A stretch of 64,000 bases of DNA from Necropsobacter rosorum (GCA_000751835.1 CCMQ01000006.1:405697-469696); one strand, 5' to 3'; numbered from the stretch's first letter, positions 16,966 to 30,160 are shown. Notes: generated by a model from the letters alone, not told the origin. Numbers and translations are program-made.

Positions 16966-17604
16966 TTAACCTGCCGTCAGAAACGGGTTATGTTGTTTTT
17001 CCTGTCCGATTGTGGTGTAGGCGCCGTGTCCGGCGATAATGATCATGTCATCCCCCAAAGGAAATAATTTCTGCCGAATCGAATTTAACAGCGCCTGATG
17101 ATCGCCGCCGGGAAAATCCGTTCTGCCGATGCTGTTTTGAAATAACACATCGCCGGTAAACGCCACCTGCTTACTGTGTTCAATAAAACCGATATGTCCC
17201 GGCGTATGCCCCGGCAGCTGTAAAACCTCCAGCTGTAATTGGCCGATGCGGATGATCTCGCCGTTTTCATTCAGCCAGCGATCGGGCTGAAAGCTGTCGG
17301 CTTCAAATAACATACCGAATTTTTGCGACTGCTGCGGCAGATTGGCAAACCAGTAATCATCCGCCTGATTCGGCCCCCAGATCTCGACCTGAAAATGTGC
17401 CTTTAATTTCGGCGCCGCCCCGACGTGATCCAGATGACCGTGAGTCAGTAAAATCCGTTTTAACTGTAATCCGAGCGCTTCGATACGGCGGATGAGTTTG
17501 TCCGCTTCGCCGCCCGGATCGATAATCGCAGCGTTCTTTTCCTCATCCCAGATTAACGAGCAATTTTGCTGAAATCCGGTAACCGGCATAATTTCAATTT
17601 CCAT
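16966..17604 (-). CDS. gloC: Metallo-beta-lactamase fold hydrolase, type II glyoxalase (YcbL)
   Basis: 212 residues. THGHLDHVG gives the metal site His55-x-His57-x-Asp59-His60; PGHTPGH and FTGDVLF and a C-terminal AGHG follow, as in hydroxyacylglutathione hydrolases. E. coli YcbL (GloC) is the nearest family match by motif order and length. It hydrolyses S-lactoylglutathione in methylglyoxal detoxification. I chose the ATG at 17604, with AAGGA upstream; a frame open to 17757 would overlap mepK and adds 51 unrelated residues. The ldtD-mepK-gloC order is the same as ycbB-ycbK-ycbL in E. coli. Confidence 0.92.
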   Translation of the reverse strand: MEIEIMPVTGFQQNCSLIWDEEKNAAIIDPGGEADKLIRRIEALGLQLKRILLTHGHLDHVGAAPKLKAHFQVEIWGPNQADDYWFANLPQQSQKFGMLFEADSFQPDRWLNENGEIIRIGQLQLEVLQLPGHTPGHIGFIEHSKQVAFTGDVLFQNSIGRTDFPGGDHQALLNSIRQKLFPLGDDMIIIAGHGAYTTIGQEKQHNPFLTAG

Positions 17605-17630
17605 GTTATGTCCTTTTATTCCCAATAAAC

Positions 17631-17652
17631 AAAACCGCAGTAAACTGCGGTT
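17631..17652 (-). terminator. Terminator after mepK
   Basis: On the minus strand AACCGCAG, loop TTTA, CTGCGGTT forms a perfect 8-bp stem followed by TTGTTTATT. It sits between the mepK stop and the gloC start, so gloC may be expressed by readthrough or its own promoter. Confidence 0.65.
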
Positions 17653-17680
17653 CCGGTAAAAATAGCGCCTGTGCGAATAA

Positions 17681-18241
17681 TCAGCTGCCACTCCAGCTGC
17701 GCACCGGGCCGGTATCCACATGCACAAAATTACTGCGCGGATAATAGCCCACGCCACCGTTTTTCAGCCCTTCCGCCGCTTTTTTAACTTTCGCCAGCGA
17801 GACACCGTCGATGCGGAAATCGATCGCCTGACCGCGCATGTGATAACTATTGCTGGCAACCCCGCGGCTCTGGCGACGCATGGCCGCGTTACTGGCCGGC
17901 GAACGGTATCCGCAGATAATCTGAATTTCCGTGTGACGCAGTCCCAGACTGTTTTGAATACGATAAAATTTAGAAAACAGGTTAGGATCCATGCGGTGAA
18001 TCTGATTATTGCGTTTATCACGCAGCAAGTAATCCAATTTTTTCAAATGCGCGGAAGAAAAGCCTTTGCCAATACCGAACTCAGCGCTGAATTTATCGCC
18101 GGTATTGATATTTCTGAAACTGAGAATGCGCGGTTTAGGTGTGGACACCGTGGCTAACACGGAATGAGGTAAGAGAGACGCCCCTAAAATAATGCCGCCG
18201 AGCGATAACCATTTACGGCGATGCTGATCAATTTCATTCAT
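17681..18241 (-). CDS. mepK: Murein DD-endopeptidase MepK (YcbK, peptidase M15A/DUF882)
   Basis: 186 residues. The N-terminus has a twin-arginine export signal (HRRKWLSLGG followed by a hydrophobic core, about 8-30). The catalytic domain carries SYHMRGQAIDFR, giving the zinc ligands His134 and Asp141, and NFVHVDTG with His174. MepK cuts peptidoglycan cross-links, preferentially 3-3 links made by L,D-transpeptidases. The adjacent upstream gene is an L,D-transpeptidase, so maker and cutter of the same bond are neighbours. Confidence 0.93.
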   Translation of the reverse strand: MNEIDQHRRKWLSLGGIILGASLLPHSVLATVSTPKPRILSFRNINTGDKFSAEFGIGKGFSSAHLKKLDYLLRDKRNNQIHRMDPNLFSKFYRIQNSLGLRHTEIQIICGYRSPASNAAMRRQSRGVASNSYHMRGQAIDFRIDGVSLAKVKKAAEGLKNGGVGYYPRSNFVHVDTGPVRSWSGS

Positions 18242-18334
18242 TATGTTGACTCTAAATTTACAATAATTTACTTACGGCAGTTATAATTACCATAAGTTGG
18301 TAAAAAGGTCAAAAAAATATCATTCTTAATAGCA

Positions 18335-18360
18335 AAAAAGCGGGAAGATTCACCGCTTTT
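18335..18360 (-). terminator. Terminator of ldtD
   Basis: On the minus strand AAAAGCGG (18360-18353) and CCGCTTTTT (18343-18335) enclose a 9-base loop and are followed by a T-run. It lies about 100 bases past the ldtD stop and before mepK, which splits the two into separate transcription units. Confidence 0.7.
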
Positions 18361-18463
18361 CTGTTCTATACAGCTAAAAAGACAATGTGCCGCTCTCCTC
18401 TGCGCGTTGATATATCATGCCGTAAATGAATCCGCACCGGTTTAACGACGCCCGAACCGGCAG

Positions 18464-19981
18464 TTAGTGTAAATATTTTTTTACCGTATGCCAGTTGATG
18501 TAACTTAAATTCGGGATCACATCATAGTCATAAATATCCGGCAGGGTGTAAATCTGCCCTTTATCCACCCAGCGGGTAACATAATATAAATAAACGGGAT
18601 TGTCGGACTGAATATTCGCCCAAGTCGTCCGACGGCTGTCCAGCACCTTACGTTTTTTATCGGCGGACCAGCCGGCTTCGTTTAACAGAATCGTCGCCAG
18701 CTGATCGGATTGTTCCACCCGGATACAGCCGGAACTCAGCGCGCGGTCTTTCTGCTTAAATAAATTATGATTCGGCGTGTCATGCAGATAAATGGCATCC
18801 GAGCTTGGCATGTTGAATTTATAATTGCCCAGCGCGCTGTCGCCCGGCGCCTGACGCAGGCGATAAGGGAATTTACTGCCGATGGTTTCCCAGTTAATCG
18901 AATACGGATCAACCGCATTGCCTCTGGCATCCAGAATCGTGTAACCATTACGCGCCACATAACTCGGATCCCGTTTGATTTTCGGTACCAGATCCTCATT
19001 GATTAAACGGGTGGTCGGATTCCACGGCGGATTGACCACCACATTATTTAATTTACTGTACATCACCGGGGTTTTACGCGCCTTTTTCCCCACAATCACC
19101 CGCGAATCCAAAATTAAACGCCCGTCGCGGTAATAATTCAGTTTATAACTGGGAATATTCACAAAAATGCCGTTGTCAAAGCTCGGAATCACGCGCAGCC
19201 GCTGCGCGTTAATGGCCAATTTATATACGTCGGCAATATTGTTTCCTTCGCTGCCCACCAACATGGCGAGCTTATTGACCGTTTGTTTGTACAGACTGTT
19301 GCTGCTCGACAGTCGCGCCACAAATGCCGCATTTTCATTATGTTTCACCGCACCGAGCCAGTCTTGAACGGTGTTTTCATCGGGCAGCGCCGACTTATAA
19401 CCATTGGCCGAATATAACCACTTCTGTGCCGAATTCATGGCGTTTTTCGAATAATACAGATAATCCAGAAAGGTATCGGTCAGTACAATGTCATAAATCA
19501 GACCGCCGGTTTGTGCGGCGGCGTCGATATGTTCTAAATTCTGCGCCGCACGGCGGGAAATACCGCTGGCGACAAACGCGGCGTATTCATGCAGAAACAG
19601 CTTGCGTGCCGCCTCGTCTTCCCACAGCAGCACATAATCGTTTTGCGCATAAATTTTGGCGATTTCGGATTTAAACTGTAATTGCCGGGTATCGATCACA
19701 TCGGCCAGACGCGATTCCGCCTGTTCCTGCTGTTCGGCATAAAGGCGCGCTTCTTCCGCTTGTTTTTCTATCGCCAGTTGTTGTTCAATCGCCTTTTGTT
19801 CCACGGCCAACTGTTCGTCCGTCAGGGTAATGAGTTCTTTCGCCTCGGTAAGCCCCGCCTGCACAATCGGTGCGGGATCAATCACGCCGTTTTTCGCATC
19901 GGCGACCGCACTGCCGATATAAGCGCAAGACATCAATAAAGCCGCCGCATTTGCAAACTTGTATGAAGTCGGTTTTAACAT
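18464..19981 (-). CDS. ldtD: L,D-transpeptidase (YcbB/LdtD family)
   Basis: 505 residues. Signal sequence about 1-28; a Gln/Glu/Ala-rich helical stretch (about 45-100); a substrate-capping and scaffold region; and a YkuD catalytic domain in which HDTPNHNLF starts at His400 and SSGCIR contains the catalytic Cys419. It forms 3-3 cross-links in peptidoglycan and bypasses penicillin-binding proteins. E. coli LdtD is longer (about 615 residues), while this length is close to that expected for Pasteurellaceae. Start: ATG at 19981, with AAGGAA upstream; the frame is open 20 codons further without a ribosome site. Confidence 0.93.
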   Translation of the reverse strand: MLKPTSYKFANAAALLMSCAYIGSAVADAKNGVIDPAPIVQAGLTEAKELITLTDEQLAVEQKAIEQQLAIEKQAEEARLYAEQQEQAESRLADVIDTRQLQFKSEIAKIYAQNDYVLLWEDEAARKLFLHEYAAFVASGISRRAAQNLEHIDAAAQTGGLIYDIVLTDTFLDYLYYSKNAMNSAQKWLYSANGYKSALPDENTVQDWLGAVKHNENAAFVARLSSSNSLYKQTVNKLAMLVGSEGNNIADVYKLAINAQRLRVIPSFDNGIFVNIPSYKLNYYRDGRLILDSRVIVGKKARKTPVMYSKLNNVVVNPPWNPTTRLINEDLVPKIKRDPSYVARNGYTILDARGNAVDPYSINWETIGSKFPYRLRQAPGDSALGNYKFNMPSSDAIYLHDTPNHNLFKQKDRALSSGCIRVEQSDQLATILLNEAGWSADKKRKVLDSRRTTWANIQSDNPVYLYYVTRWVDKGQIYTLPDIYDYDVIPNLSYINWHTVKKYLH

Positions 19982-20012
19982 TCCGTCGTTCCTTAAAATT
20001 AACAAAAAAACT

Positions 20013-20049
20013 ACCGCACTTTGAGGTTGTGAAGAAAACAAAGTGCGGT
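20013..20049 (-). terminator. Uptake-signal terminator of prc
   Basis: ACCGCACTTTG (20013-20023) and CAAAGTGCGGT (20039-20049) form an 11-bp stem. On the minus strand it is followed by AGTTTTTTTG, a proper U-run. It lies between the prc stop and the ldtD start. Confidence 0.75.
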
Positions 20050-20059
20050 CAAAAAATAA

Positions 20060-22111
20060 TTAGTTTTTCACATTCGGCTGCAAGTCTCGGGTTTTCTCGC
20101 TGTCAATCCTCACCCAGTCCGCCGCCATTTTCTCCGCTTCTTTCAGATAAAAATCCGGCCCCTCATAATCTTTCGGCAGGCTGTCGAGATCTTTCAGCGC
20201 TTTCTTGCCCTCCCGTTTAAAGCGGGCATTGAGATCTTTCAGCCGTTTCGCATCGTCTTTATCATTTTCCGCCTTGCGTTTGGCAAAGTTAAGGGATAAA
20301 AACTTGCGCTCGCGGCGTTCATCACGAATGTTTAAATCTTCATTCAGGGTAATAAATTCCGGATCTTTGGCAATACGCGCAACATGTTTTTCCTGCAACG
20401 CGGCAACCGCATCGCGCGCATGACCGCTTTCGGAATAAGATGCCGGCGGCACTTTATCCCAAGGCAGGGCATTATCTTCTTTTTCCTCGCCGTTTTCCTT
20501 CGCATCAATCACTTCCGGGAAGGTGATATCCGGCGCCACACCTTTTAACTGCGTGCTGCCGCCGTTAATGCGATAAAATTTCTGCACCGTATATTGAATC
20601 AGTCCCAGCGGGGTCTGATCCAAATCGTACACAAAATTCAACGAACGGCTTTGCTGTACGGTGCCTTTACCGAACGTATTCTGTCCGATAATAATACCGC
20701 GGTTATAATCCTGAATCGCCGCCGCAAAAATTTCCGATGCCGAGGCGCTGAAACGGTTGATCATCACCAGTAACGGGCCGGCGTAAACCTGTGCGGTATC
20801 CGGATCTTCATGAATGCGGATACGTTGGTAAGCATCGCGTACCTGAACCACCGGGCCGTCGCTGATAAACAGCCCGCTGAGCCCTACCGCTTCGGTTAAG
20901 GCGCCGCCGCCGTTCTCACGCAGGTCGATGATCAGCGCGCGGGCTTTTTTCTCTTTAATTTCCGCCAGCAATTTTCTGACGTCTTCCGTTAAGCCCAGAT
21001 AAAAACTCGGGATTTTAATCACGGCGATCTTTTCACCATCAACCTTCTCAACCGTCAGTTTAGCGGCCTGATCCTCCAGTCGGACTTTATCGCGCACCAG
21101 CGTAATAATGCGGGATTTTCCGCCTTTCGCCGGTTCGATTTCGAGCCGGACTTTACTGCCTTTTTTCCCTTTAATCTTGTCAACGATATCTTCCAGACGC
21201 CAACCGACGACATCTTCAATTTCGCCGCTTGCCTGCCCGATACCGATAATCTTATCGCCCGCTTTAATCTTTTTGCTGCGTTCCGCCGGGGCGCCGGGCA
21301 CTAAGGATTTAATCACGGTTTCATCATCTTCTGACTGCAAAGTCGCGCCGATGCCTTCCAAAGACAGATTCATGCTTTCGTTAAAACTTTTCGCGGTTCT
21401 CGGCGCCAAATAGCTGGTGTGCGGGTCAATTTCGCGGGCGAAGGCATTCAGATAAATCTGTACGATATCGTCCGCTTTGGTTTGGGTTAAGCGGCGGATC
21501 GCCAGATTATAACGGTTGGTCAGTTTGCTTTTGATTTCCGGCCATTTTTTATCTTTCAGTTTTAAACCGATAATATCGTTTTTAACCCGCTGTTCCCAAA
21601 GTTTATTCGCCTCTTGCTCGGTAGCCGGCCAAGCGGCTTTTTCTCGATCGATTTCGATTTGGTCATCATCGTTCAGGCTCGGCTCTTTATCCAACAGCGA
21701 CAACGCATATTTATAGCGTTCATAGCGGCGTTTGCTCATTAAATCGTACATCTCGAAAGCGATGTTCAGTTTGCCTTCGTTCAGTTCATCATCAATTTTA
21801 TCCGCGTAGTTGGCGCGCATTTCATCCACATCGGATTGCAGAAAAGTATTACGGTTAAAATCCAGACTTTTCAGATAACGATCAAACACTTTGGTGGAAA
21901 ATTCGTCATCCAGCTGGAATTTACGATAATGTGATTGGGTCAGACGTGTCGTGGCACGTTTGGTCGCCAGCATATTTTCTTCCGTCGGCTGAGGAATAAT
22001 AATGTCCGTCGGTTTTAATTTAGGCGCAACCGCAACGGCCGGATTAACATTAATAAATAAAGTACCTAGCACCAGTGCGGCTAAATAACCTTTTGTTTTA
22101 TTAAATCTCAT
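20060..22111 (-). CDS. prc: Tail-specific periplasmic protease Prc (Tsp, C-terminal processing peptidase)
   Basis: 683 residues. Signal peptide about 1-28; N-terminal helical domain; PDZ domain near 210-300 (SLEGIGATLQ, VPGAPAERSKKIKAGD); serine-lysine protease core with FSASASEIFAAA (catalytic Ser at about 457) and FGKGTVQQ (Lys482), the same 25-residue spacing as in E. coli; a basic C-terminal helical domain. It degrades proteins with hydrophobic C-termini and trims murein hydrolases such as MepS. Start ATG at 22111 with AGGAAA upstream. It follows proQ, the same order as in E. coli. Confidence 0.96.
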   Translation of the reverse strand: MRFNKTKGYLAALVLGTLFINVNPAVAVAPKLKPTDIIIPQPTEENMLATKRATTRLTQSHYRKFQLDDEFSTKVFDRYLKSLDFNRNTFLQSDVDEMRANYADKIDDELNEGKLNIAFEMYDLMSKRRYERYKYALSLLDKEPSLNDDDQIEIDREKAAWPATEQEANKLWEQRVKNDIIGLKLKDKKWPEIKSKLTNRYNLAIRRLTQTKADDIVQIYLNAFAREIDPHTSYLAPRTAKSFNESMNLSLEGIGATLQSEDDETVIKSLVPGAPAERSKKIKAGDKIIGIGQASGEIEDVVGWRLEDIVDKIKGKKGSKVRLEIEPAKGGKSRIITLVRDKVRLEDQAAKLTVEKVDGEKIAVIKIPSFYLGLTEDVRKLLAEIKEKKARALIIDLRENGGGALTEAVGLSGLFISDGPVVQVRDAYQRIRIHEDPDTAQVYAGPLLVMINRFSASASEIFAAAIQDYNRGIIIGQNTFGKGTVQQSRSLNFVYDLDQTPLGLIQYTVQKFYRINGGSTQLKGVAPDITFPEVIDAKENGEEKEDNALPWDKVPPASYSESGHARDAVAALQEKHVARIAKDPEFITLNEDLNIRDERRERKFLSLNFAKRKAENDKDDAKRLKDLNARFKREGKKALKDLDSLPKDYEGPDFYLKEAEKMAADWVRIDSEKTRDLQPNVKN

Positions 22112-22194
22112 GTAAACTTTCCTGGTTTTAGAAAAACGCCATACCATCGCAGGCACAGACATCGTCCCGCGTTGTGCGGGACGACACAATATTT

Positions 22195-22827
22195 TTAGGC
22201 AAACAACCGATCCGGCGTTACCGAGACGGTCAAACCGTTTTCCAGTGCGACCCGAACGCTGTCTTTATTGATCTCCAGCACAGTAGCCCGTTTGACGCTG
22301 TCACCGGCTTTCACTTTTACCCGGCTGCCTTTTTCCAGATTGCTCGGATCAATGGCGCATAAATCCGGTTTTGGCTTACGCGGCGCTTTTTTGCCGAGCG
22401 TTTTTTTCGGTTCGCTCTGTCCGTCAGCCTGACGGCGTGGCGACGGTTTTTTAGCGGCTTTCGGATTCGCGGCTTTTTCCGCCGCGCGCTGCTGCGCAAT
22501 CCGGGCTTTCGCCTCGGCTAACTGCGCCGCTGCATGTTCTGCGTGTTCCGGCTCAAGAATACCGCTCGCTTCGCCGTTTAAGCCCACCCGCACGGCGCCG
22601 ACTTTACAACCGTATAAATAACGCCAGTTTGAGGTATATTGACGCAACGCGTGGCGCAATTGGGTTTTGCTGACTTTCTCGTCATCCGCCAGTGCTTCTG
22701 CCAAATCCTGAAATATACCGATTTTCAACGGTTTCGCTTCGCCTTCCAGAGAAAAGCAAAGTGGGAATTTTTCCGCTAAATAGGCAATAATTTCTTTATT
22801 ATTGGTTAATTTTTGGACTTCTGTCAT
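22195..22827 (-). CDS. proQ: RNA chaperone ProQ (FinO domain)
   Basis: 210 residues. FinO-like RNA-binding domain 1-115 (IIAYLAEKFPLCFSLEGEAKPLKIGIFQDL, SKTQLRHALRQYTSNWRYL); a basic Lys/Pro/Ala linker (about 125-160); and a C-terminal Tudor-like domain (GSRVKVKAGDSVKRATVLEI). ProQ binds structured small RNAs and mRNA 3' ends. ATG at 22827 with AGGA upstream; an upstream in-frame ATG at 22851 has no ribosome site. proQ-prc on one strand with letAB diverging copies the E. coli neighbourhood. Confidence 0.95.
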   Translation of the reverse strand: MTEVQKLTNNKEIIAYLAEKFPLCFSLEGEAKPLKIGIFQDLAEALADDEKVSKTQLRHALRQYTSNWRYLYGCKVGAVRVGLNGEASGILEPEHAEHAAAQLAEAKARIAQQRAAEKAANPKAAKKPSPRRQADGQSEPKKTLGKKAPRKPKPDLCAIDPSNLEKGSRVKVKAGDSVKRATVLEINKDSVRVALENGLTVSVTPDRLFA

Positions 22828-23018
22828 TGTGATATTCCTGCGTACAGCCATTTTTAAATAGAAAAACGAGCGATATTTTAGCGTAAATTACGCGACAATG
22901 ACAATTCTTTGATCCGAGAGAATCAGCATTTCATGCGAAATTAAGCGGCTTTATTTGAAAAAAAGTCAACTCGGTATAAAATGCGATCCCTTACGAAGGC
23001 AATTAACAGACAACATTC

Positions 23019-24296
23019 ATGGCAAAAGCACCGGTTCACTTACAATATGCCAAATATCATATCGCATCCTGCGCAAACTGTGATGCGACGGTAGCCGTAT
23101 CCGCATTGGCGCCGAATCAGCATGCCGAATGCCCGCGCTGTCATAATACGCTCAGTTCCGGCAGCCGCTGGGGATTACACCGCTGCGCCATGATTGCGCT
23201 GTCTATTTTAATTTTGATGCCTTTCGCACTGAACTATCCGCTGCTGAGTATTGATTTGCTCGGCACCCGAATCGACGCCTCGGTCTGGCAGGGCGTATGG
23301 AAAATGGCAACCCAGGGCTATCCTTATACGGCGTTTATGATTTTTTTCTGTGCGGTGTTTATGCCCATTGCGTTTGCCTTGCTGGTGATATTATTGCGTC
23401 TGGCGCAGCTCATCGGGCTGAAACCACGCAAAGTGCTGCTGGCATTGGGTTATATCAAGCCCTGGGTAATGTTCGACGTGTATCTGGTCGCTCTCGGCGT
23501 CACCATGTTTAAGGTTCGCGAATATGCTACATTGCAAGTGGATATTTATTTGATCGCGTTTGTGTTTACCGCACTGCTGACTACGCTGCTGTTTATTAAA
23601 CTGAACCTCAATGCGCTATGGAACGACTTTTATCCGCAGCAACGCCTGCTGACCCGTCTGCCGCCGCAGGCGCCCTGCCTGTGTACGGAATGCCAATATA
23701 CATTCCGTACACCGCTTTTCGACAAAAAACACCGACCGCACTGTCCGCGTTGTGACAGCCGGCTGGATACACCGCCGGAAATTAAACTGCAGCGTACTTG
23801 GGCGACATTGATTGCGGGCATTATTATGATGTTCCCCGCCAATCTGCTGCCGATTTCGGTGATTTATCTCAACGGCGCGGCCTCTGCCAGCACGCTGATG
23901 TCGGGCGTTATTTCATTTGTCGAATCAGGCAGCTACTTTGTCGCTTTCGTGGTATTTACCGCCAGTATTTTCATTCCGGTCAGCAAAATATTTATTTTGC
24001 TGTATTTGCTGATTTGTGTACACTTTAATCTCAAACAGCCTATCCGGCGCCAGATGCGGTTACTGCATATCGTACATTTCGTCGGACGCTGGTCGATGCT
24101 GGATTTATTTGTGCTGGCGCTGATGATGTCATTGGTCACCCGCGGGCAGATTATTGATTTTTCCGTAGGCCCCGCCGCCTTTTATTTCGGTGCGGCGGTA
24201 TTTTTAACCATGATTTCAGCGTCACAATTCGACAGCCGTTTACTTTGGAAAATTTATGACAGACAACAATCAAACCCACGCCGGCCGGGACAATGA
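23019..24296 (+). CDS. letA: PqiA-family inner-membrane protein LetA (YebS)
   Basis: 425 residues. Two tandem PqiA domains, each led by a zinc-ribbon-like double CxxC: CANCDA/CPRCHN at about 19-42 and CTECQY/CPRCDS at about 222-248. Each is followed by three or four membrane helices. LetA is the inner-membrane partner of LetB in envelope lipid transport. The reading frame ends 41 bases inside letB, so the two are co-translated. No strong ribosome site precedes the ATG. Confidence 0.93.
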   Translation: MAKAPVHLQYAKYHIASCANCDATVAVSALAPNQHAECPRCHNTLSSGSRWGLHRCAMIALSILILMPFALNYPLLSIDLLGTRIDASVWQGVWKMATQGYPYTAFMIFFCAVFMPIAFALLVILLRLAQLIGLKPRKVLLALGYIKPWVMFDVYLVALGVTMFKVREYATLQVDIYLIAFVFTALLTTLLFIKLNLNALWNDFYPQQRLLTRLPPQAPCLCTECQYTFRTPLFDKKHRPHCPRCDSRLDTPPEIKLQRTWATLIAGIIMMFPANLLPISVIYLNGAASASTLMSGVISFVESGSYFVAFVVFTASIFIPVSKIFILLYLLICVHFNLKQPIRRQMRLLHIVHFVGRWSMLDLFVLALMMSLVTRGQIIDFSVGPAAFYFGAAVFLTMISASQFDSRLLWKIYDRQQSNPRRPGQ

Positions 24297-26901
24297 AACC
24301 AAAATGACCGCCACAATCCGCCAGAACAGACATATCTCGCCGTTCTGGCTGCTGCCTTTCGTCGCATTTTGTATCGGGGCAATTTTATTTTTTCAGATCG
24401 TTCAGGAACAGGGCAACAGCATAAAAATCACCTTTGATAACGGCGACGGCTTAGTGGCGGATAAAACGCAGATTCGCTATCAGGGATTACAGATCGGGAT
24501 TGTCAAAAAAGTCAACTTCACCGAAGATCTGAAAAAAGTCGAAGTGGTCGCCAATATTTACCCGGAAGCGAAAACCGTATTACGCAAAAACACCAAATTC
24601 TGGCTGGTGCGCCCAAGCGCATCGCTGGCGGGCATTTCCGGCATTGATGCGCTGGTTTCCGGTAACTACATCACGCTACAGCCGGGAGACGGCGAGGAAG
24701 AAGACGAATTCGTGGCAGAAAGCGAAGGCCCGATCGCACAGGTTAACGACGGCGACCTGCTGATTCATCTGCTGGCCGATGATCTGGGTTCTATTTCGAT
24801 CGGCGCATCGGTTTATTTTAAAAAGATCCCGGCGGGTAAAATTTATGATTACCGCTTCACCAAAGATCAGAAAAAAATCGAAATTGATGTCGTGATCGAT
24901 AAGGCCTATACCCAGTTCGTTAAAAAAGACAGCCATTTCTGGAATGTCAGCGGCATTAACGCCACCGTCGGGCTTTACGGCATGCATGTCAATGTGGACA
25001 GCCTGAATGCGGTGGTTCAGGGTGCCGTCGCTTTCGACTCGCCGGCCAACAGCGCACCGGCGCAAAGCAACGAACGCTATACCCTGTATTCCAACTTACA
25101 GGCGGCGAAACGCGGCGTGGAGATTACGGTTTCGCTGCCGAATACGCCGGATTTACAGGCCGGGCAGACCAGTGTGTATGCGCAGGATGTACAAATCGGC
25201 GTGCTGTCGGAATTAAGTGCGGTGGAAAATGACGATAAAATTCTGACCGGTAAACTGCTGATCGACCCGCACAATGCCGATTTATTTAAAGCCGGCACCA
25301 ATATCGTGCTGCGTAACCAAAAGCCGAATCTGGGCGATATTACCAACTTTAAGAAAATTCTGCGCGGTCAGTATCTTGATGTGATTCCGGGCGGCGGAGA
25401 AGAAAAAACCGAGTTCACCGTTATCAAAGAAAGCGAATTGCTGCTCAAACAGCCGGATACGCTGATTGTCCACCTCACCGCCGCGGAAACCTACGGCATC
25501 AGTGAAGGTCAAGGCATCTATTATAATAATATGACCGTCGGTCAAATCATCAGTCAGGATGTCCGGCCCGACGGCGTTACCTTCAAAGTGGCGATTGCCG
25601 GCGATTTCCGTTCACTGATTCATCAGGATACCCTGTTTATCGCCGCCTCCAATTTTGAAGTCAGTTTCGGTGCCGACGGTTTGCGTATGGAAGCAGCTTC
25701 GCCGGAAAAATGGCTGCAGGGCGGCATCCGCCTTATCAGCGGCAATAAACGGGGCAACGCGCGGGAAAGTTACCCGCTGTACCGGGATTTAGCCAACGCG
25801 GAAGCCGGCATTACCGACAATCAGCCGGCACCCAGCATTACCCTGACCACTAAAACCCTGCCGAGTATCAGCAAAGGCTCGCTGGTGCTGTATCGTCAGT
25901 TTGAAGTGGGCAAAATTCTGGATATCCGCCCGACCAGCAGTCATTTCGATATTGATGTGCTTATTTATCCGAAATACCAACATCTGCTGACGGCAAAAAG
26001 CCTGTTCTGGGTGGAAAGTGCGGCGCAAATCGACATCACGCCGAAGGGCATCAGCATTCAGGCTTCCCCGGTGGGACGCTCGCTGAAAGGCGCCATCAGC
26101 TTCGACAACAGCGGTTCGGGCGGCAATAAAACCCTGTATCCGAACGAACTGCGCGCCAAATCCGCAGGTCAGGTAATTACGTTAACCGCGGAAGATGCCA
26201 CCAATCTGAGCAAAGGCATGAGTCTGCGCTACATGGGATTAAACGTGGGCGAAATCGACCAGATTCGTTTGTCAAAAGAACATAAAATTATCGCCACCGC
26301 TCTGATTAACCCGAATTACATGGCGCTTATCGCTAAAGAAGGCAGCAAATTCCGCCTGATTTCACCGCAAATTTCCGCCGGCGGCATTGAAAACCTGGAC
26401 AGTCTGCTGCAACCGTATATTGATGTGGAAACCAACGGCGGCAACCGAAAAACGGAATTCCGTCTGGCGCAGTCCGCGCCGGCTAACAATAAATACGGCA
26501 ACGGTTTCCCGCTGGTGCTGGAAACCGCCGATGCCACCAATATTACGACCGGCTCGCCGGTGATGTACCGCGGCGTGCAGGTCGGCACAATCCGCTCGCT
26601 AGAACTGAACAGACTGGGCGATCGGGTGTTTGTGCATATTTTAATCGCCGACCAACATAAACAGCTGGTTCGCCAGAATTCGGAATTCTGGATTGCCGCC
26701 GGTTACGGCATGGAACTGGGCTTAAACGGCCTTTCCATCAATACCGGTTCAATGCAGCAATTACTGAAAGGCGGCATTGCATTCTCCACGCCGTCAGGCA
26801 CGGTGATACAGCCGCAGGCCAAACCGAATCAGCATTTCTTATTGCAGATAAAACGGCCGAAAGAGGCGCCGAACTGGAATTCCGGCGTATTGGAAAATTA
26901 A
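24256..26901 (+). CDS. letB: MCE-repeat lipid transport protein LetB (YebT)
   Basis: 881 residues. One N-terminal membrane helix (about 29-48, PFWLLPFVAFCIGAILFF) and seven MCE domains, starting near residues 55, 170, 285, 400, 520, 635 and 750; each has the pattern hydrophobic-strand, G..V.Y....VG.I (for example VRYQG-like IRYQGLQIG, SLRYMGLNVGE, PVMYRGVQVGT). Seven rings is the E. coli LetB number; the hexamer makes a tunnel across the periplasm. The ATG at 24256 has GGAAAA upstream and overlaps letA; a second ATG at 24304 is possible but has no ribosome site. Confidence 0.94.
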   Translation: MTDNNQTHAGRDNETKMTATIRQNRHISPFWLLPFVAFCIGAILFFQIVQEQGNSIKITFDNGDGLVADKTQIRYQGLQIGIVKKVNFTEDLKKVEVVANIYPEAKTVLRKNTKFWLVRPSASLAGISGIDALVSGNYITLQPGDGEEEDEFVAESEGPIAQVNDGDLLIHLLADDLGSISIGASVYFKKIPAGKIYDYRFTKDQKKIEIDVVIDKAYTQFVKKDSHFWNVSGINATVGLYGMHVNVDSLNAVVQGAVAFDSPANSAPAQSNERYTLYSNLQAAKRGVEITVSLPNTPDLQAGQTSVYAQDVQIGVLSELSAVENDDKILTGKLLIDPHNADLFKAGTNIVLRNQKPNLGDITNFKKILRGQYLDVIPGGGEEKTEFTVIKESELLLKQPDTLIVHLTAAETYGISEGQGIYYNNMTVGQIISQDVRPDGVTFKVAIAGDFRSLIHQDTLFIAASNFEVSFGADGLRMEAASPEKWLQGGIRLISGNKRGNARESYPLYRDLANAEAGITDNQPAPSITLTTKTLPSISKGSLVLYRQFEVGKILDIRPTSSHFDIDVLIYPKYQHLLTAKSLFWVESAAQIDITPKGISIQASPVGRSLKGAISFDNSGSGGNKTLYPNELRAKSAGQVITLTAEDATNLSKGMSLRYMGLNVGEIDQIRLSKEHKIIATALINPNYMALIAKEGSKFRLISPQISAGGIENLDSLLQPYIDVETNGGNRKTEFRLAQSAPANNKYGNGFPLVLETADATNITTGSPVMYRGVQVGTIRSLELNRLGDRVFVHILIADQHKQLVRQNSEFWIAAGYGMELGLNGLSINTGSMQQLLKGGIAFSTPSGTVIQPQAKPNQHFLLQIKRPKEAPNWNSGVLEN

Positions 26902-26907
26902 TCTTAC

Positions 26908-26924
26908 GGGCGGATAATCCGCCC
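26908..26924. terminator. Hairpin between letB and the convergent beta-galactosidase gene
   Basis: GGGCGGA, loop TAA, TCCGCCC: a perfect 7-bp GC stem seven bases after the letB stop. Only a weak pyrimidine stretch (CCTCTTC) follows, so termination is a guess. Confidence 0.4.
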
Positions 26925-27003
26925 CTCTTCGATTATCGGCGGCATCGCAGAAATCAACAAATTGCCCTGTCAGCATGCCGCGCGGAAGCGGAAAAAGCCA
27001 GAT

Positions 27004-30102
<3,099 letters not shown>

Positions 30103-30160
30103 CTATAACGTACTTTTAGCGCCAAAATCCCGCCGGGACGGAAAAACTGTGAACGGTATC